DNA from: Victivallis sp. Marseille-Q1083
Lineage (GTDB): Bacteria; Verrucomicrobiota; Lentisphaeria; Victivallales; Victivallaceae
Assembly (NCBI RefSeq): GCF_903645315.1
Contig: NZ_CAHJXL010000001.1
Coordinates: forward strand, 2,472,501-2,536,500
Direction of reading: 5' to 3'
DNA length: 64,000 bases
Shown here in pieces: positions 20,169-28,784 of the stretch; position 1 is the first letter of the stretch, and each line of letters starts with the position of its first letter. The notes beneath the pieces are model-generated. The model had not been told where the DNA came from. It made no database searches and saw nothing but the letters and a program-made list of their open reading frames with translations. Both the position numbers and the translations under genes were made by a program.

Positions 20169-21563
20169 TCAGTCCGGCAGCCGGATGTCATGGCGGAGCA
20201 GCTGGCAGTTTTCCAGGATAACCGGCGGCCGCTCATCCGGATAGCGCAGTTGAATCTGTACCTGGTCGAGTGATAAATGCCGGACATTGCGCAGGTCGAC
20301 GGCGGCCGCCCGGCTCCAGGCCGGCGCATAGTTGTTTTCCACCACCGGCACGTCCGGGGGATAGGAGTCGCGCTGGTCCAGAACCGATGGATACTCCTTC
20401 GGCAAATCGGTTGATTTTACGCCGCCGATGACCCGATAGCTGAGATTGGATACCGCCAGGCCGTCGATCGGATGTTCGGCCGCGGCGTCGGCCCTTATGC
20501 CGTTGAAACGGGGGGAACCCATCAATTCCCCGCCGAAACGGCGATGTTCGGCCAGCATTTCGTCGTCGTCATGGATCAGAATATTGTTGAATTTGAGATC
20601 TTCCAGCCGGCCGATGGCGGGGATGGCGCCGCCGGGCGGCCGATAGGCCTGCATGACCCTGCTGTTGTTCAGGAGGAGGAAGAGCGGCCTGGTGACATTG
20701 CGCATCGTCAGATTGCCGGCGGTGATATCGCGGATGACGCCGCCTTCGCTGCATTCGATTTTGATCCCCTCGCGCCAGACGTTTTCAAACGTGCAGTTGG
20801 CGATGACGACGTTGGAAATTTCGCCGGCGGAGCGGTAGCCGATCCGGATGGCGGCGCAGAGGGAACTGAAATGACAGTTGCTGATCTGGACATTGCGCAC
20901 CGGTTTGTCCGGCCGGGAGTTCTGCAGACATAAATTGTCGTCGGTGCCGCGAATCGAACAATCGGTGACGAAAACTTCACTGCAGTTGTCGAAATCCAGC
21001 CCGTCGCCGTTGTAATGCCGGTCATTGAAGATGTCCAGACCACGGCACCAGAGGCGGTCGCAGTCCAGGAACGCGACGGTCCAGGACGCGGCTTGATGGA
21101 GCCTCAGATTTTCCAGCCGGACATTCCGGCAGCGCAGCAGCCGGATCAGCATCGGCCGCGGTTCGTCGCCGCCGGGCAAACCCGCGGCGAATTTTTCATT
21201 GTTGCCGTTGATTTCACCATAACCGACAAGACCGATATTCTCCGCATCGGCTGCGAAAATAAAACAGCGATTCAGGGCGGTTTCACAGCGGTAACGGTTG
21301 TAATAAGTGTCATCGGGGTAGTCGTCGATGTTGCCGGAAGCCAGCAGCGTCGCCGCCGGTTCAATTTCGAGAAAGACATTGCTTTTCAAATAAAGCGTAC
21401 CGGACAGAAACGTTCCTCGATCCAGTATAACCCGGCCGCCGCCGTCGGCATGGCAACGGTCGATTGCCTGCTGGATGGCGGCGGTATCGGGCGTGACGCC
21501 GTCGCCGCTGGCGCCATAACGGCGGACCGGATAAGCGGCGGATGAGGTGTGGTAAGCGGTCAT
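20169..21563 (-). CDS. GH28-type glycoside hydrolase (polygalacturonase-like), cytoplasmic
   Basis: 464 residues with the right-handed beta-helix look of GH28. The N-terminus VRRYGASGDGVTPDTAAIQQAID is typical. Catalytic-type acids appear in NGDGLDFDN (Asp187) and GTDDN (Asp208-209), and GIKIE stands where the family has RIK. The GHG histidine motif was not found. No signal peptide precedes it, so it may act on imported oligomers. The start at 21563 has GGGAGAAG just upstream. The IS110 element ends immediately before that ribosome-binding site, separating this gene from the large secreted protein gene it probably once followed. Confidence 0.8.
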   Translation of the reverse strand: MTAYHTSSAAYPVRRYGASGDGVTPDTAAIQQAIDRCHADGGGRVILDRGTFLSGTLYLKSNVFLEIEPAATLLASGNIDDYPDDTYYNRYRCETALNRCFIFAADAENIGLVGYGEINGNNEKFAAGLPGGDEPRPMLIRLLRCRNVRLENLRLHQAASWTVAFLDCDRLWCRGLDIFNDRHYNGDGLDFDNCSEVFVTDCSIRGTDDNLCLQNSRPDKPVRNVQISNCHFSSLCAAIRIGYRSAGEISNVVIANCTFENVWREGIKIECSEGGVIRDITAGNLTMRNVTRPLFLLLNNSRVMQAYRPPGGAIPAIGRLEDLKFNNILIHDDDEMLAEHRRFGGELMGSPRFNGIRADAAAEHPIDGLAVSNLSYRVIGGVKSTDLPKEYPSVLDQRDSYPPDVPVVENNYAPAWSRAAAVDLRNVRHLSLDQVQIQLRYPDERPPVILENCQLLRHDIRLPD

Positions 21564-21607
21564 GATCTTCTCCCATGATAAATTTCCACTTCGATGTCGA
21601 GAAAAAC

Positions 21608-22627
21608 TCAATTTTTTACGAGCTTGAATTGAGTAAAATTCTCAAACATCCAATTGTTTTTTAATGTTCTATACACGATATCGAGGAATTTGCGAGCCAA
21701 GGCGATATTGGCTTTCGCACCTCCCCGCCGACTTTTTACCGATTCATGAAAGGCATTGAGATACGGGCTGTAGCGTTTGGCGATCAAAGCGCATTGCACC
21801 AAAGCGGTTCTGGCGATCTTGCTGCCGCTCTTCGTGATTCTTCCGTGGCAAACCGTGTCATTTGAATTGCTCACTCTGGGGACGATTCCGATATAAGCGG
21901 CCAACTGCTTTGCCGATCGGAAATCAGCGATATTGCCGATGGTTGCCAACAGGATCGCCGCACCTTTCGAGCCGATTCCCTTGATGGATTTCAGGTTGTC
22001 GAAGCCGTCCATCTTGCTGCCGTGATCCTCAATCGCCTTATCCAGTTTTTCAATGCTTTTGTTCAGACTGCGAATCTGTTCGACAACCACCAGCATTTCC
22101 GTGTCGGTGATCGGGTCGAAGTGATAACTCAATGCTTTCAAAAGCCCTTTCTCCGTGGACAGTTCTTCCCGTTTCAGCACGATGAAGTTAGCTGCTAACA
22201 GATTGTTGACTTTGTTTTTCAATACGGTACGCAACTGAACCAGTTTTTCCCTGGTCTGCGTCAGACTTGAAATTTTCGCCTGCAAATCGTCTTTCACTCT
22301 TACCTCCGGAAGCATATCCTTTTCCAGGAACTCCGCCAACACTTTTGCGTCATGTTTGTCCGTCTTTTTGGTGGACATGCTGATGACTTTGAACTGTGAT
22401 GGATTCACCACCACCAGTCGCCCGACATGAGCTTTCAGCGAGCTGCAAAACATGAACGTATTTCCGGTCGCCTCCACCGCCATCGCCGTGTTCGGACCGA
22501 GCATTGCGGCAAAGCCCTTCAGTTCGGTAATCTCACACTTGCCGATTTTCCGTTCTTCCCCATTTACCCGGATGCAATAAGTAAAATTGTTCCGGTGCAA
22601 ATCCACTCCAACAAAACTTGTCATCAT
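21608..22627 (-). CDS. IS110-family transposase (DEDD recombinase)
   Basis: 339 residues, full length. The N-terminal RuvC-like DEDD site is intact: Asp9 in FVGVDLH, Glu52 in AVEATGNT, and Asp90/Asp93 in KKTDKHDAK. A coiled-coil region (about 115-205) leads to the C-terminal Tnp domain with GIGSKGAAILLA, AAYIGIVPRVSNSND (candidate catalytic Ser253 or Ser255) and GRITKSGSKIARTALVQ. GGAGG lies 6 bases before the chosen ATG; a second ATG follows directly. With all motifs present it may still be active. The long leader, not the 3' end, would carry the guide RNA. Confidence 0.92.
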   Translation of the reverse strand: MMTSFVGVDLHRNNFTYCIRVNGEERKIGKCEITELKGFAAMLGPNTAMAVEATGNTFMFCSSLKAHVGRLVVVNPSQFKVISMSTKKTDKHDAKVLAEFLEKDMLPEVRVKDDLQAKISSLTQTREKLVQLRTVLKNKVNNLLAANFIVLKREELSTEKGLLKALSYHFDPITDTEMLVVVEQIRSLNKSIEKLDKAIEDHGSKMDGFDNLKSIKGIGSKGAAILLATIGNIADFRSAKQLAAYIGIVPRVSNSNDTVCHGRITKSGSKIARTALVQCALIAKRYSPYLNAFHESVKSRRGGAKANIALARKFLDIVYRTLKNNWMFENFTQFKLVKN

Positions 22628-22705
22628 TCTCTGCCTCCATTCGTTTTTCACGAATCGAAGCGGAACTGCTGTCACGGCCTCACCATCCTCCCATACAGAG
22701 TAGTC

Positions 22706-22860
22706 GATTAATCAGTCGCTCTCTACGGTGGCGCTCTGGTTTACAGATCTGACTAATCTCCTTTCCGGGGTCGTCATCGTTTCTGATGCGCCTCATTGAA
22801 ACATTCAGTCTGCAACCTGTCCGCTTCCAAACGTGTAAGTTAATCGCCATAAATTACACG
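22706..22860 (-). ncRNA. Candidate IS110 bridge RNA (structured leader)
   Basis: Read on the transposase strand, the leader has a 7-bp stem (CGTGTAA/TTACACG at 22832-22838 and 22854-22860) with a 15-base loop. It is followed by a 10-bp helix (22749-22758 with 22706-22715, all pairs allowed if one G-U is counted) enclosing 33 bases. A 5' stem followed by large internal loops, upstream of the transposase, is the known layout of IS110 bridge RNAs. Exact ends and loop assignments are not determined here. Confidence 0.45.
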
Positions 22861-22905
22861 CAGAAAGCTGATTCCGCGAACGTCAGTTATTTATCATACC
22901 ATCTC

Positions 22906-25900
22906 CTATGGTTGTGGTGCGATGGCAACCGGCAGGCGGAAATATTGCGTTTCGCCCGGCTGCAGCGTAACGGTGAAAGCCGGTTCATCCGGCAGCAATG
23001 GCGAATGGACCTGGCCGGTCACCGTTTCCGGGGTCGGATTGTGCAGCGCCGCCCGCCATTCCCGCTCATTGGATTGCAGTTCGATCCGGATGTCGGGCCG
23101 GTCGCAGACCAGCGGATGGCCGATGAAGACCTCCCGGGCGGCCGTCGAAGGCAATAGCGCGATTGTTTCGCCGTCGTATACCGGCAGTAATTCCAACGTG
23201 TGGCGGCGCCGGTCGCAGACGGCGGCGGCGAAATTGTTTTCCAGTCCGGTTACCCGGATAGGACAGTCCGGCAGAATCGTACTGCCGGCATGGAGCAATA
23301 ATTCGACCCGGCCGTCCCGGGCGGCTGTCGTTACCGGAAACAGGACGTTCGGGTCGCGTTCGCCGTGGCGCAGTTCGACGGCATCCTGCATGGCACCGAA
23401 CGAGGCCTGCAGCATGGCCGCCAAATTGGCATTGCGGTCAGTGCCGCTGTCCAACGCCACCAGCAGTTTCTGCCGGAAAACGTCGCCGCGGCGGATTTGG
23501 TTGTCCGGCAGCGTGTAGCCGACTTCCAGGCAGTTGCGGTACGGGTAAGCGCCGGAAACCAGCGCGTGATTGTGGCTGTTGCTGATGCCGACGGCGGCGG
23601 TATAACCGTCCTGCAGGGCAAAGACCAGCCAGTTGCCGGCCCGGCCGGGAAACAGTGTGACGCCGTCGCCGGCCGCGAGCTGCCCGGTATCGCAAATTTT
23701 GAAACAGTTTTCACCGGGCAGCTCTTCCTGATCAAATTGACCGGTTCCGGCGATGGCGCCCTGCTTTAAAAAGCGGTAATGCGGCAGCGGCTGGACTGTC
23801 GTCGAGCCCATCAGCCGCAGCAGCCGGACGCTAATGGCATTTTCAGTCGGGACGGCCCCGCCCGGCAGGCCGTTGCGCAGCAGGTGGGTGGGGTGTCCCG
23901 GGCTTTCCGAGGCGGCGATGGTGAAATCCTGCTGCGCTTCGAATTCCCCTTCGATCAGCAGCAGCGACAGTCCGTAAAGTGCCGGCCGGAAGATGGTGAA
24001 GCGACTTCTGCCGCGCATATAGGCGTCGTCGAGGAGGCTGTCGGTGACGATCAGTTTCGCGCTGCTGGCCACGCAATAACGTTTGACCAGCTCGGTCAGT
24101 CCGCCCGATTTGACGACTTTGCCGTCGTGCGGCAGGTAGCCGGGCACCGTTTCAAAGCCGCTGATGGCCCCCCAGGTGACATCTTCGCCGGCCGGCGCAA
24201 TTTCTTCGGGAGGAACGTTGACCAGGAACAATCCGCCGTCCATGCCGGTGATCCAGCAGCTCAGGATACTGGTTTCCCGCCCCAGCTCCGGCTGGTTGAA
24301 ATTCAGGATCAGATTCTGTTTGTCCACGCACATCGTATAGTTGAGGCGCGGATTCAAGGCCCGGATGCCGTTGGAAATCAGGCGTCCGCCCTGTTGATCG
24401 CGCCAGCTCAACAGCCAGACGCCGTTGTCGGCGACTTCGAGCGGAAAATTGTGCTGCAATTCGGCCGATTCCGTTGCCAGACGCCGCCAGACCGTGTTGT
24501 TGTGCACCAGCTCCAATTCGCCGCCGTCCGGCAGGGCGGCCAGGTGCAACAGCATTCGGGCCGGATTGACGCCATCCGGATTCCATTCCAAGCTGCCCGC
24601 CTGCCGGATCAGCCGGTCATCCTGCTGTAATGCAAAGGCGGCGAGGCGCGCGCCGGTGGACAGATAGGTGGCGCCGGAATCGGCGAATGTTTTCAGGCTG
24701 TCGGGGATTGCGGCGGCATCCGAAGCCAGCGCAATGGTTTTGGCCCCGGTGTAGGCCGCCAGCGTCTCCGGGGAGGAAACCTGAACGACGGCGGCCGGAA
24801 TCAACCGATAGTCGCTGGCGGTCAATTCCCGGTAGAGTGTTTCGGCATCCCCGGTCAATTGGCTGTCGGTGTACGACAATACCGATAAACCGGTGTAGAA
24901 TTTCAGGTACCACGGTGATTTGGCATTGGCGGCCGGCCGGTCGAGAATGACTCCCGGCCAGCCGAGGTTGAACAGCAGTGCCGGCCAGTAGAGGTCGTCG
25001 AATTCTTCCGGGGTTGGAAAACGTTTCGGATCGATAACGAACCGGTTGCCCCGTTCGGGTTGTTCCAGATAAAGGGCCGGCAGAATCAGGAATGTTTCAT
25101 CGCCGGCTGTCCGGCATTGCTGCCGGAAGCGCTCGAACCGTTCCCCGTCATTGCGGCCGGCTCGCAGCGCCAGAACGGCGTAATCATTCCGGTTGGCGCG
25201 CGCCGCCGCGAAATAGGCGGACCAGTCGCTTTCCGGTGTTTCGGCCGGCAGCACGGCCAGAATTCCGCTGTAGGCGGCTCGGCCATCGCCGGGGATTGCC
25301 GTCGGTGCCTCCGGGACGGGCAGCGGGCGGATGCGCGGCGCCGGCTGTTCCGGCCGGGCAACACCCCGTCCGGCTGCCAGCGATGGCACCGCCAGATAGG
25401 CCAGCAGCCGGTCATAAAATTCCCGGGTGTCGCCGCGTTGCAACGCATAGCCGTCATAGGCCGGATGGGAACCGTTCTCCAGTGGATACATCGGATCGAT
25501 TGCCACTACCGCAACCCGGCCTTTGCCGAAGTCCCGTACCGCCGCGATGGTTGCCGGAGCGGCGGCCGGTCCGCCGGTGATCAGCGTCTGCCATTCGGAT
25601 TGGGGCAGCAATTTGCCGGTGGCCGGTTCGTAATCGGCCTTGCCGCCGGGATAATAGAACTCCTGCAAGCCGGCAGTGACCGCATGATTGCGGTTCAGCC
25701 GGTCGGTGCGGTAAAAGAAATAACGGCTGGTCCATTCGACGGCGACTTCGTGGTCCGGGTCGCTCAGCCGTTCCCGGTGGTATTCGATCCCGAAGGGGCG
25801 CAGCAATTCGTTCAATTCAGCGGTCGCCCGGTCGAAGTCGCCGTAACCGTTAAAACCGGTCATCACCAGCAGACCGCCGCCATTGGCGACGAAGTCGGCA

Positions 25901-26679
25901 AGCTGCCGCCGGAATTCCGGCGGGTAGTTTTCGGCTTCGGTGTCGCTGCGGGTCAGGATGACCAGATTGGCGGCTTCCGGCAGCTGGCGGCCGGTCCGGG
26001 TTTGAACCGACAGGTTTTTCCGGGCCAGATGATGTTGGTAGTCGGCGGAAATCCGCGGTGTGAAGTGGCCGGCCGCCGCGGTCAGGAAAACAGCCAGCGG
26101 CACCCGTTCTGCGGCCGGCGGCGCGGCTTCGTCATCCAACTGAATCGCACCGATACCCAGCTTTGAAGCGGCTTCGCCATCCGCCCGGTCCAGCCGGAGC
26201 CGGATGAAATCGACCGCCGCGAAATCAAAATTACTGCCGTCCCAGTAGGTGTCGGCGAAATCGCCGGACGGACCGCTGGCCGGTGCGCCCAGTTGGAACA
26301 CCAGTTCCCGCCGGCCGGTGAAATTGATCAGTCTGGGTTCGGTTTGCAGAAAACGGTTGTTGACGGCATTGCCGAGAATCAGCCGCAATGTCTGGTTGGA
26401 TCCGTCGCCGCCGACGGTCAGGCGGAGTTGCCGGAAAGGCCGGAAGTCGTGCGGTTCGGCCAAATTGGCGCTGCACCAGACGAAGCTTCGGGCATTCGGC
26501 AGTTCCGAATGCCACTGCCACAATTCACCCGGCCGGGCCGGTGCTTCCAGCGTGGCACGGGATTGGTTATGCGTTTCCAGCGTCCAAGTTTCCTGCAACG
26601 GGACGGCAGTGGGGGCCGCCGTAGCCGTCCGGAGTCCCAAGGCCAGACAGCCGGCTCCCAGAATGATCTGTTTCAACAT
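22906..26679 (-). CDS. Large secreted protein with a GATase/ThuA-like region, function unknown
   Basis: 1,257 residues starting at MLKQIILGAGCLALG, a signal peptide ending near TATAA. Residues about 25-190 resemble a carbohydrate-binding beta-sandwich (FRPFRQLRLTVGG, FDFAAVDFIRLRLDRADG). Residues about 195-430 look like a ThuA/GATase-like domain (NLVILTRSDTEAENYPPEF, FVANGGGLLVMTGF, GKGRVAVVAIDPMYPL). The remaining 800 residues are probably mixed beta-sandwich and barrel domains that I cannot assign. GH28 downstream and a prepilin-like protein upstream suggest a part in polysaccharide handling outside the cytoplasm. Confidence 0.75.
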   Translation of the reverse strand: MLKQIILGAGCLALGLRTATAAPTAVPLQETWTLETHNQSRATLEAPARPGELWQWHSELPNARSFVWCSANLAEPHDFRPFRQLRLTVGGDGSNQTLRLILGNAVNNRFLQTEPRLINFTGRRELVFQLGAPASGPSGDFADTYWDGSNFDFAAVDFIRLRLDRADGEAASKLGIGAIQLDDEAAPPAAERVPLAVFLTAAAGHFTPRISADYQHHLARKNLSVQTRTGRQLPEAANLVILTRSDTEAENYPPEFRRQLADFVANGGGLLVMTGFNGYGDFDRATAELNELLRPFGIEYHRERLSDPDHEVAVEWTSRYFFYRTDRLNRNHAVTAGLQEFYYPGGKADYEPATGKLLPQSEWQTLITGGPAAAPATIAAVRDFGKGRVAVVAIDPMYPLENGSHPAYDGYALQRGDTREFYDRLLAYLAVPSLAAGRGVARPEQPAPRIRPLPVPEAPTAIPGDGRAAYSGILAVLPAETPESDWSAYFAAARANRNDYAVLALRAGRNDGERFERFRQQCRTAGDETFLILPALYLEQPERGNRFVIDPKRFPTPEEFDDLYWPALLFNLGWPGVILDRPAANAKSPWYLKFYTGLSVLSYTDSQLTGDAETLYRELTASDYRLIPAAVVQVSSPETLAAYTGAKTIALASDAAAIPDSLKTFADSGATYLSTGARLAAFALQQDDRLIRQAGSLEWNPDGVNPARMLLHLAALPDGGELELVHNNTVWRRLATESAELQHNFPLEVADNGVWLLSWRDQQGGRLISNGIRALNPRLNYTMCVDKQNLILNFNQPELGRETSILSCWITGMDGGLFLVNVPPEEIAPAGEDVTWGAISGFETVPGYLPHDGKVVKSGGLTELVKRYCVASSAKLIVTDSLLDDAYMRGRSRFTIFRPALYGLSLLLIEGEFEAQQDFTIAASESPGHPTHLLRNGLPGGAVPTENAISVRLLRLMGSTTVQPLPHYRFLKQGAIAGTGQFDQEELPGENCFKICDTGQLAAGDGVTLFPGRAGNWLVFALQDGYTAAVGISNSHNHALVSGAYPYRNCLEVGYTLPDNQIRRGDVFRQKLLVALDSGTDRNANLAAMLQASFGAMQDAVELRHGERDPNVLFPVTTAARDGRVELLLHAGSTILPDCPIRVTGLENNFAAAVCDRRRHTLELLPVYDGETIALLPSTAAREVFIGHPLVCDRPDIRIELQSNEREWRAALHNPTPETVTGQVHSPLLPDEPAFTVTLQPGETQYFRLPVAIAPQP

Positions 26680-26694
26680 CGTCACCTTTCACCT

Positions 26695-27384
26695 TTATTC
26701 CCAGGGCATGAACCACTCTTTTTCATTGATCTCCAACGCATAGACCTTCTCCGCCGCAGCGTGGCCGTCGATCCAGCCGACATTGGCGGAATCGCCATGT
26801 TTGCTGCGTAACGCATCGCCGACGTTCACGCCGTTGTAAGTATTGGTCGGGGAAACACAGTAACGCCATTGCGCCCAGGCTGGTCCGGTGCCGGAAGCGG
26901 AAAGGGCGTTGTCGCCGATTAAAATCAATGTCGATGGTCGTTCAAAGCCGGATAGTTTGGCATTCACTGCCTGCAAGCTGGAGTTCAGCAGCAGATAGTG
27001 ATTGTAACCGTATCCCAGCGTGGTATTTCCCGGGCCGTTCAAACTGCCGGGCAGGGCCGGGCAGAGCTGGGCAGCCGGAAATTTATCATAATCGGTCATG
27101 TCGTTGCTGCAGGCCAAGCCGCCGACATATTCGCGCAGCCGCTGCATGAAATTCCAGCCGGCCCAGGCATGGGTATTGTCGTAATCGGCCGGCAGATAAT
27201 CCTGATTGTCGTTGGCATAGAGGTGGAGTCCGGTGGTGTTCTGTTTGACGTTGCTCAGGCATTTGATCCGGATCGCCGCTGCTTTGGCTTTGCCCAGCGC
27301 CGGCAACAACATGCTAGCTAAGATGGCAATGATTGCGATAACAACTAGTAATTCAATTAGTGTGAAAACTCTCTTCGCTTTCAT
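26695..27384 (-). CDS. Prepilin-like secreted protein with H-X9-DG type tail
   Basis: 229 residues. [20 protein letters not shown] is a class III prepilin leader with the Phe-Thr-Leu-Ile-Glu methylation motif, followed by [16 protein letters not shown]. The mature part has [19 protein letters not shown] and the tail motif [15 protein letters not shown]. Such proteins occur in many copies in Lentisphaerota and Planctomycetota and are probably exported or assembled by a type II/IV pilus-like machine; individual roles are unknown. It lies 15 bases before the large secreted protein gene and follows the GntR/LacI regulator by 18 bases. Confidence 0.9.
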   Translation of the reverse strand: MKAKRVFTLIELLVVIAIIAILASMLLPALGKAKAAAIRIKCLSNVKQNTTGLHLYANDNQDYLPADYDNTHAWAGWNFMQRLREYVGGLACSNDMTDYDKFPAAQLCPALPGSLNGPGNTTLGYGYNHYLLLNSSLQAVNAKLSGFERPSTLILIGDNALSASGTGPAWAQWRYCVSPTNTYNGVNVGDALRSKHGDSANVGWIDGHAAAEKVYALEINEKEWFMPWE

Positions 27385-27402
27385 TTCGTTTCCCTTTCCT
27401 GG

Positions 27403-28545
27403 TTATTGAAAGCTCATTTCTGCCTGGTATTGTTTGACGGCACAGCACAATGCCGTTTCGTCTGGATCATTATCGCCGGCGGGTTGCCTCCGGGTGGAAT
27501 GACGGACGGCCAGATGGCATGGCACCACGGTGTTTTCCGTTTCGTTATTTCCCGATATTTGCCGGAACAGGTTGGCAATCAGTTGACGGCCGAGTTCTTC
27601 CGGTTGCAATTCCATCGAGGTGATCGACGGCCGGTGCAGCCGGGCCATTTGAGAGTTATTGCAGCCGCAGATGCCGAAATCACGACCTGCTTCGACCCTG
27701 TCGCGCAGCAGTTGATCGGTAACGCAGACCGCCAGAAAGTCATCGCCGCAGACCACCGCATCGGCGCCGGCCGCCAGCAGTTGACGTGCTCCCGTCCGCC
27801 CGCTGTGCTCGGAATATTCACCGAAGAGAATCCGGTTGCGCGGACACGGCAGTCCGGCGGCGTGCAGCACGCCTTTGTAACCGGCCAGCCGGTCCCGGGT
27901 AACGGTGAAGTCCCGGCCGTAGCCGAAAAAACCGATACGGCGAAAGCCGCGTTCATAGAGATGGCGGGCCAGGGCCGCGCCGACTTCGACATTGTCCGAG
28001 TCGACCGAAGCAATGTTGCGCTGATTCGGCTGGCCCAGCACCACCAGCGGCAGAGCCAATTTTTTCAACTGCCGCAGCCGCAGGTCGTGAAAATGCGGGT
28101 CGGCGATAATCGCGCCGGCCAAGCCACCCGCCCGGGCCAGTTCGAAATAACGCTCCTCTTTGGCCGAAAAAAGCAGCAGATCGGCTTCCCGCGGCTGCAG
28201 CGCCTCCTTGAGTCCGGCCACCAGCCGCATGCTGAACTCGCTGGCTGAAGTGTATTCCATGATCAAAGCCAGCGTTTGCCGCTGGCGGGGCGACTGATCG
28301 TCTGGCATTGTCCGCCGGCCGGCGGCGAAAGTCCCTTTGCCCGGCACCCGGACGACCAGTTGGCGCCGTTCCAGTTCAGCCAGCGCCAGCCGCACGGTCA
28401 TATGGCTGACGCCGTAGCGGCGGCACAATTCCCGTTCCGACGGCAGCAGGCCGTCCGGTGCCAGCGCGCCGGAGCGGATCAATTCTTCCAACGTGTCCTG
28501 CAGCTGCCGGTAGAGCGGGAGCGGGTTATTTTTCAGTAAAATCAT
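27403..28545 (-). CDS. GntR-type HTH / LacI-type sensor transcriptional regulator
   Basis: 380 residues. Residues 1-75 form a GntR winged helix (NPLPLYRQLQDTLEELI, LLPSERELCRRYGVSHMTVR, VVRVPGKGTFA). Residues about 90-350 form a periplasmic-binding-protein-like sugar sensor of the LacI/AraR type (GAIIADPH, IASVDSDNVEVGAALARHL, FRRIGFFGYG, ADAVVCGDDFLAV, PSITSMELQPEELG). AraR-like proteins of this build repress glycan genes until a sugar binds. It is the first gene of the leftward unit with the prepilin-like, large secreted and GH28 genes, and likely controls it and itself. Confidence 0.9.
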   Translation of the reverse strand: MILLKNNPLPLYRQLQDTLEELIRSGALAPDGLLPSERELCRRYGVSHMTVRLALAELERRQLVVRVPGKGTFAAGRRTMPDDQSPRQRQTLALIMEYTSASEFSMRLVAGLKEALQPREADLLLFSAKEERYFELARAGGLAGAIIADPHFHDLRLRQLKKLALPLVVLGQPNQRNIASVDSDNVEVGAALARHLYERGFRRIGFFGYGRDFTVTRDRLAGYKGVLHAAGLPCPRNRILFGEYSEHSGRTGARQLLAAGADAVVCGDDFLAVCVTDQLLRDRVEAGRDFGICGCNNSQMARLHRPSITSMELQPEELGRQLIANLFRQISGNNETENTVVPCHLAVRHSTRRQPAGDNDPDETALCCAVKQYQAEMSFQ

Positions 28546-28557
28546 TTTTTTTGTTGT

Positions 28558-28625
28558 AAATTATAACTGTTTATATTGTTTTGAAATTATAATAGAATAT
28601 TAGCAAATTTTGACGATAAAGTCAA
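28558..28625 (-). promoter_or_regulatory. Promoter and possible operator of the glycan operon
   Basis: TTGACT (-35, 28620-28625), a 17-base spacer and TAATAT (-10, 28597-28602) make a strong sigma-70-type promoter pointing at the GntR/LacI regulator gene. AAATTATAA occurs at 28584-28592, over the expected start site, and again at 28558-28566, so autoregulation is possible. Confidence 0.65.
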
Positions 28626-28784
28626 CCCCCCCGGCCGGGAATTTATTGTGATTTTTTGTTGTCGCCTTAATTTTGAAGCAATAATTGCAGAAAATGATTG
28701 GCAAAACCGGTCCCTCGGCACTATAAATATCAATGTGTCACTTGCCGGATGGTTGAAACGGTTGCAAATGATTGGGAGGGTATC

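Larger units (their letters stand above)
21575..22897 (-). mobile_element. IS110-family insertion sequence
   Basis: It contains a full-length IS110-type transposase (21608-22627), a 270-base non-coding leader upstream of it and a short 3' end. ATGATAAAT (21575-21583) and ATTTATCAT (22889-22897) form 9-bp inverted repeats at the places where the ends are expected. The IS110 family often lacks clear terminal repeats, so the borders are tentative. Outside them only 8 bases remain to the stop codon of the 1,257-residue protein gene and 11 to the GH28 start. No target duplication is obvious, as is normal for this family. Confidence 0.75.
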
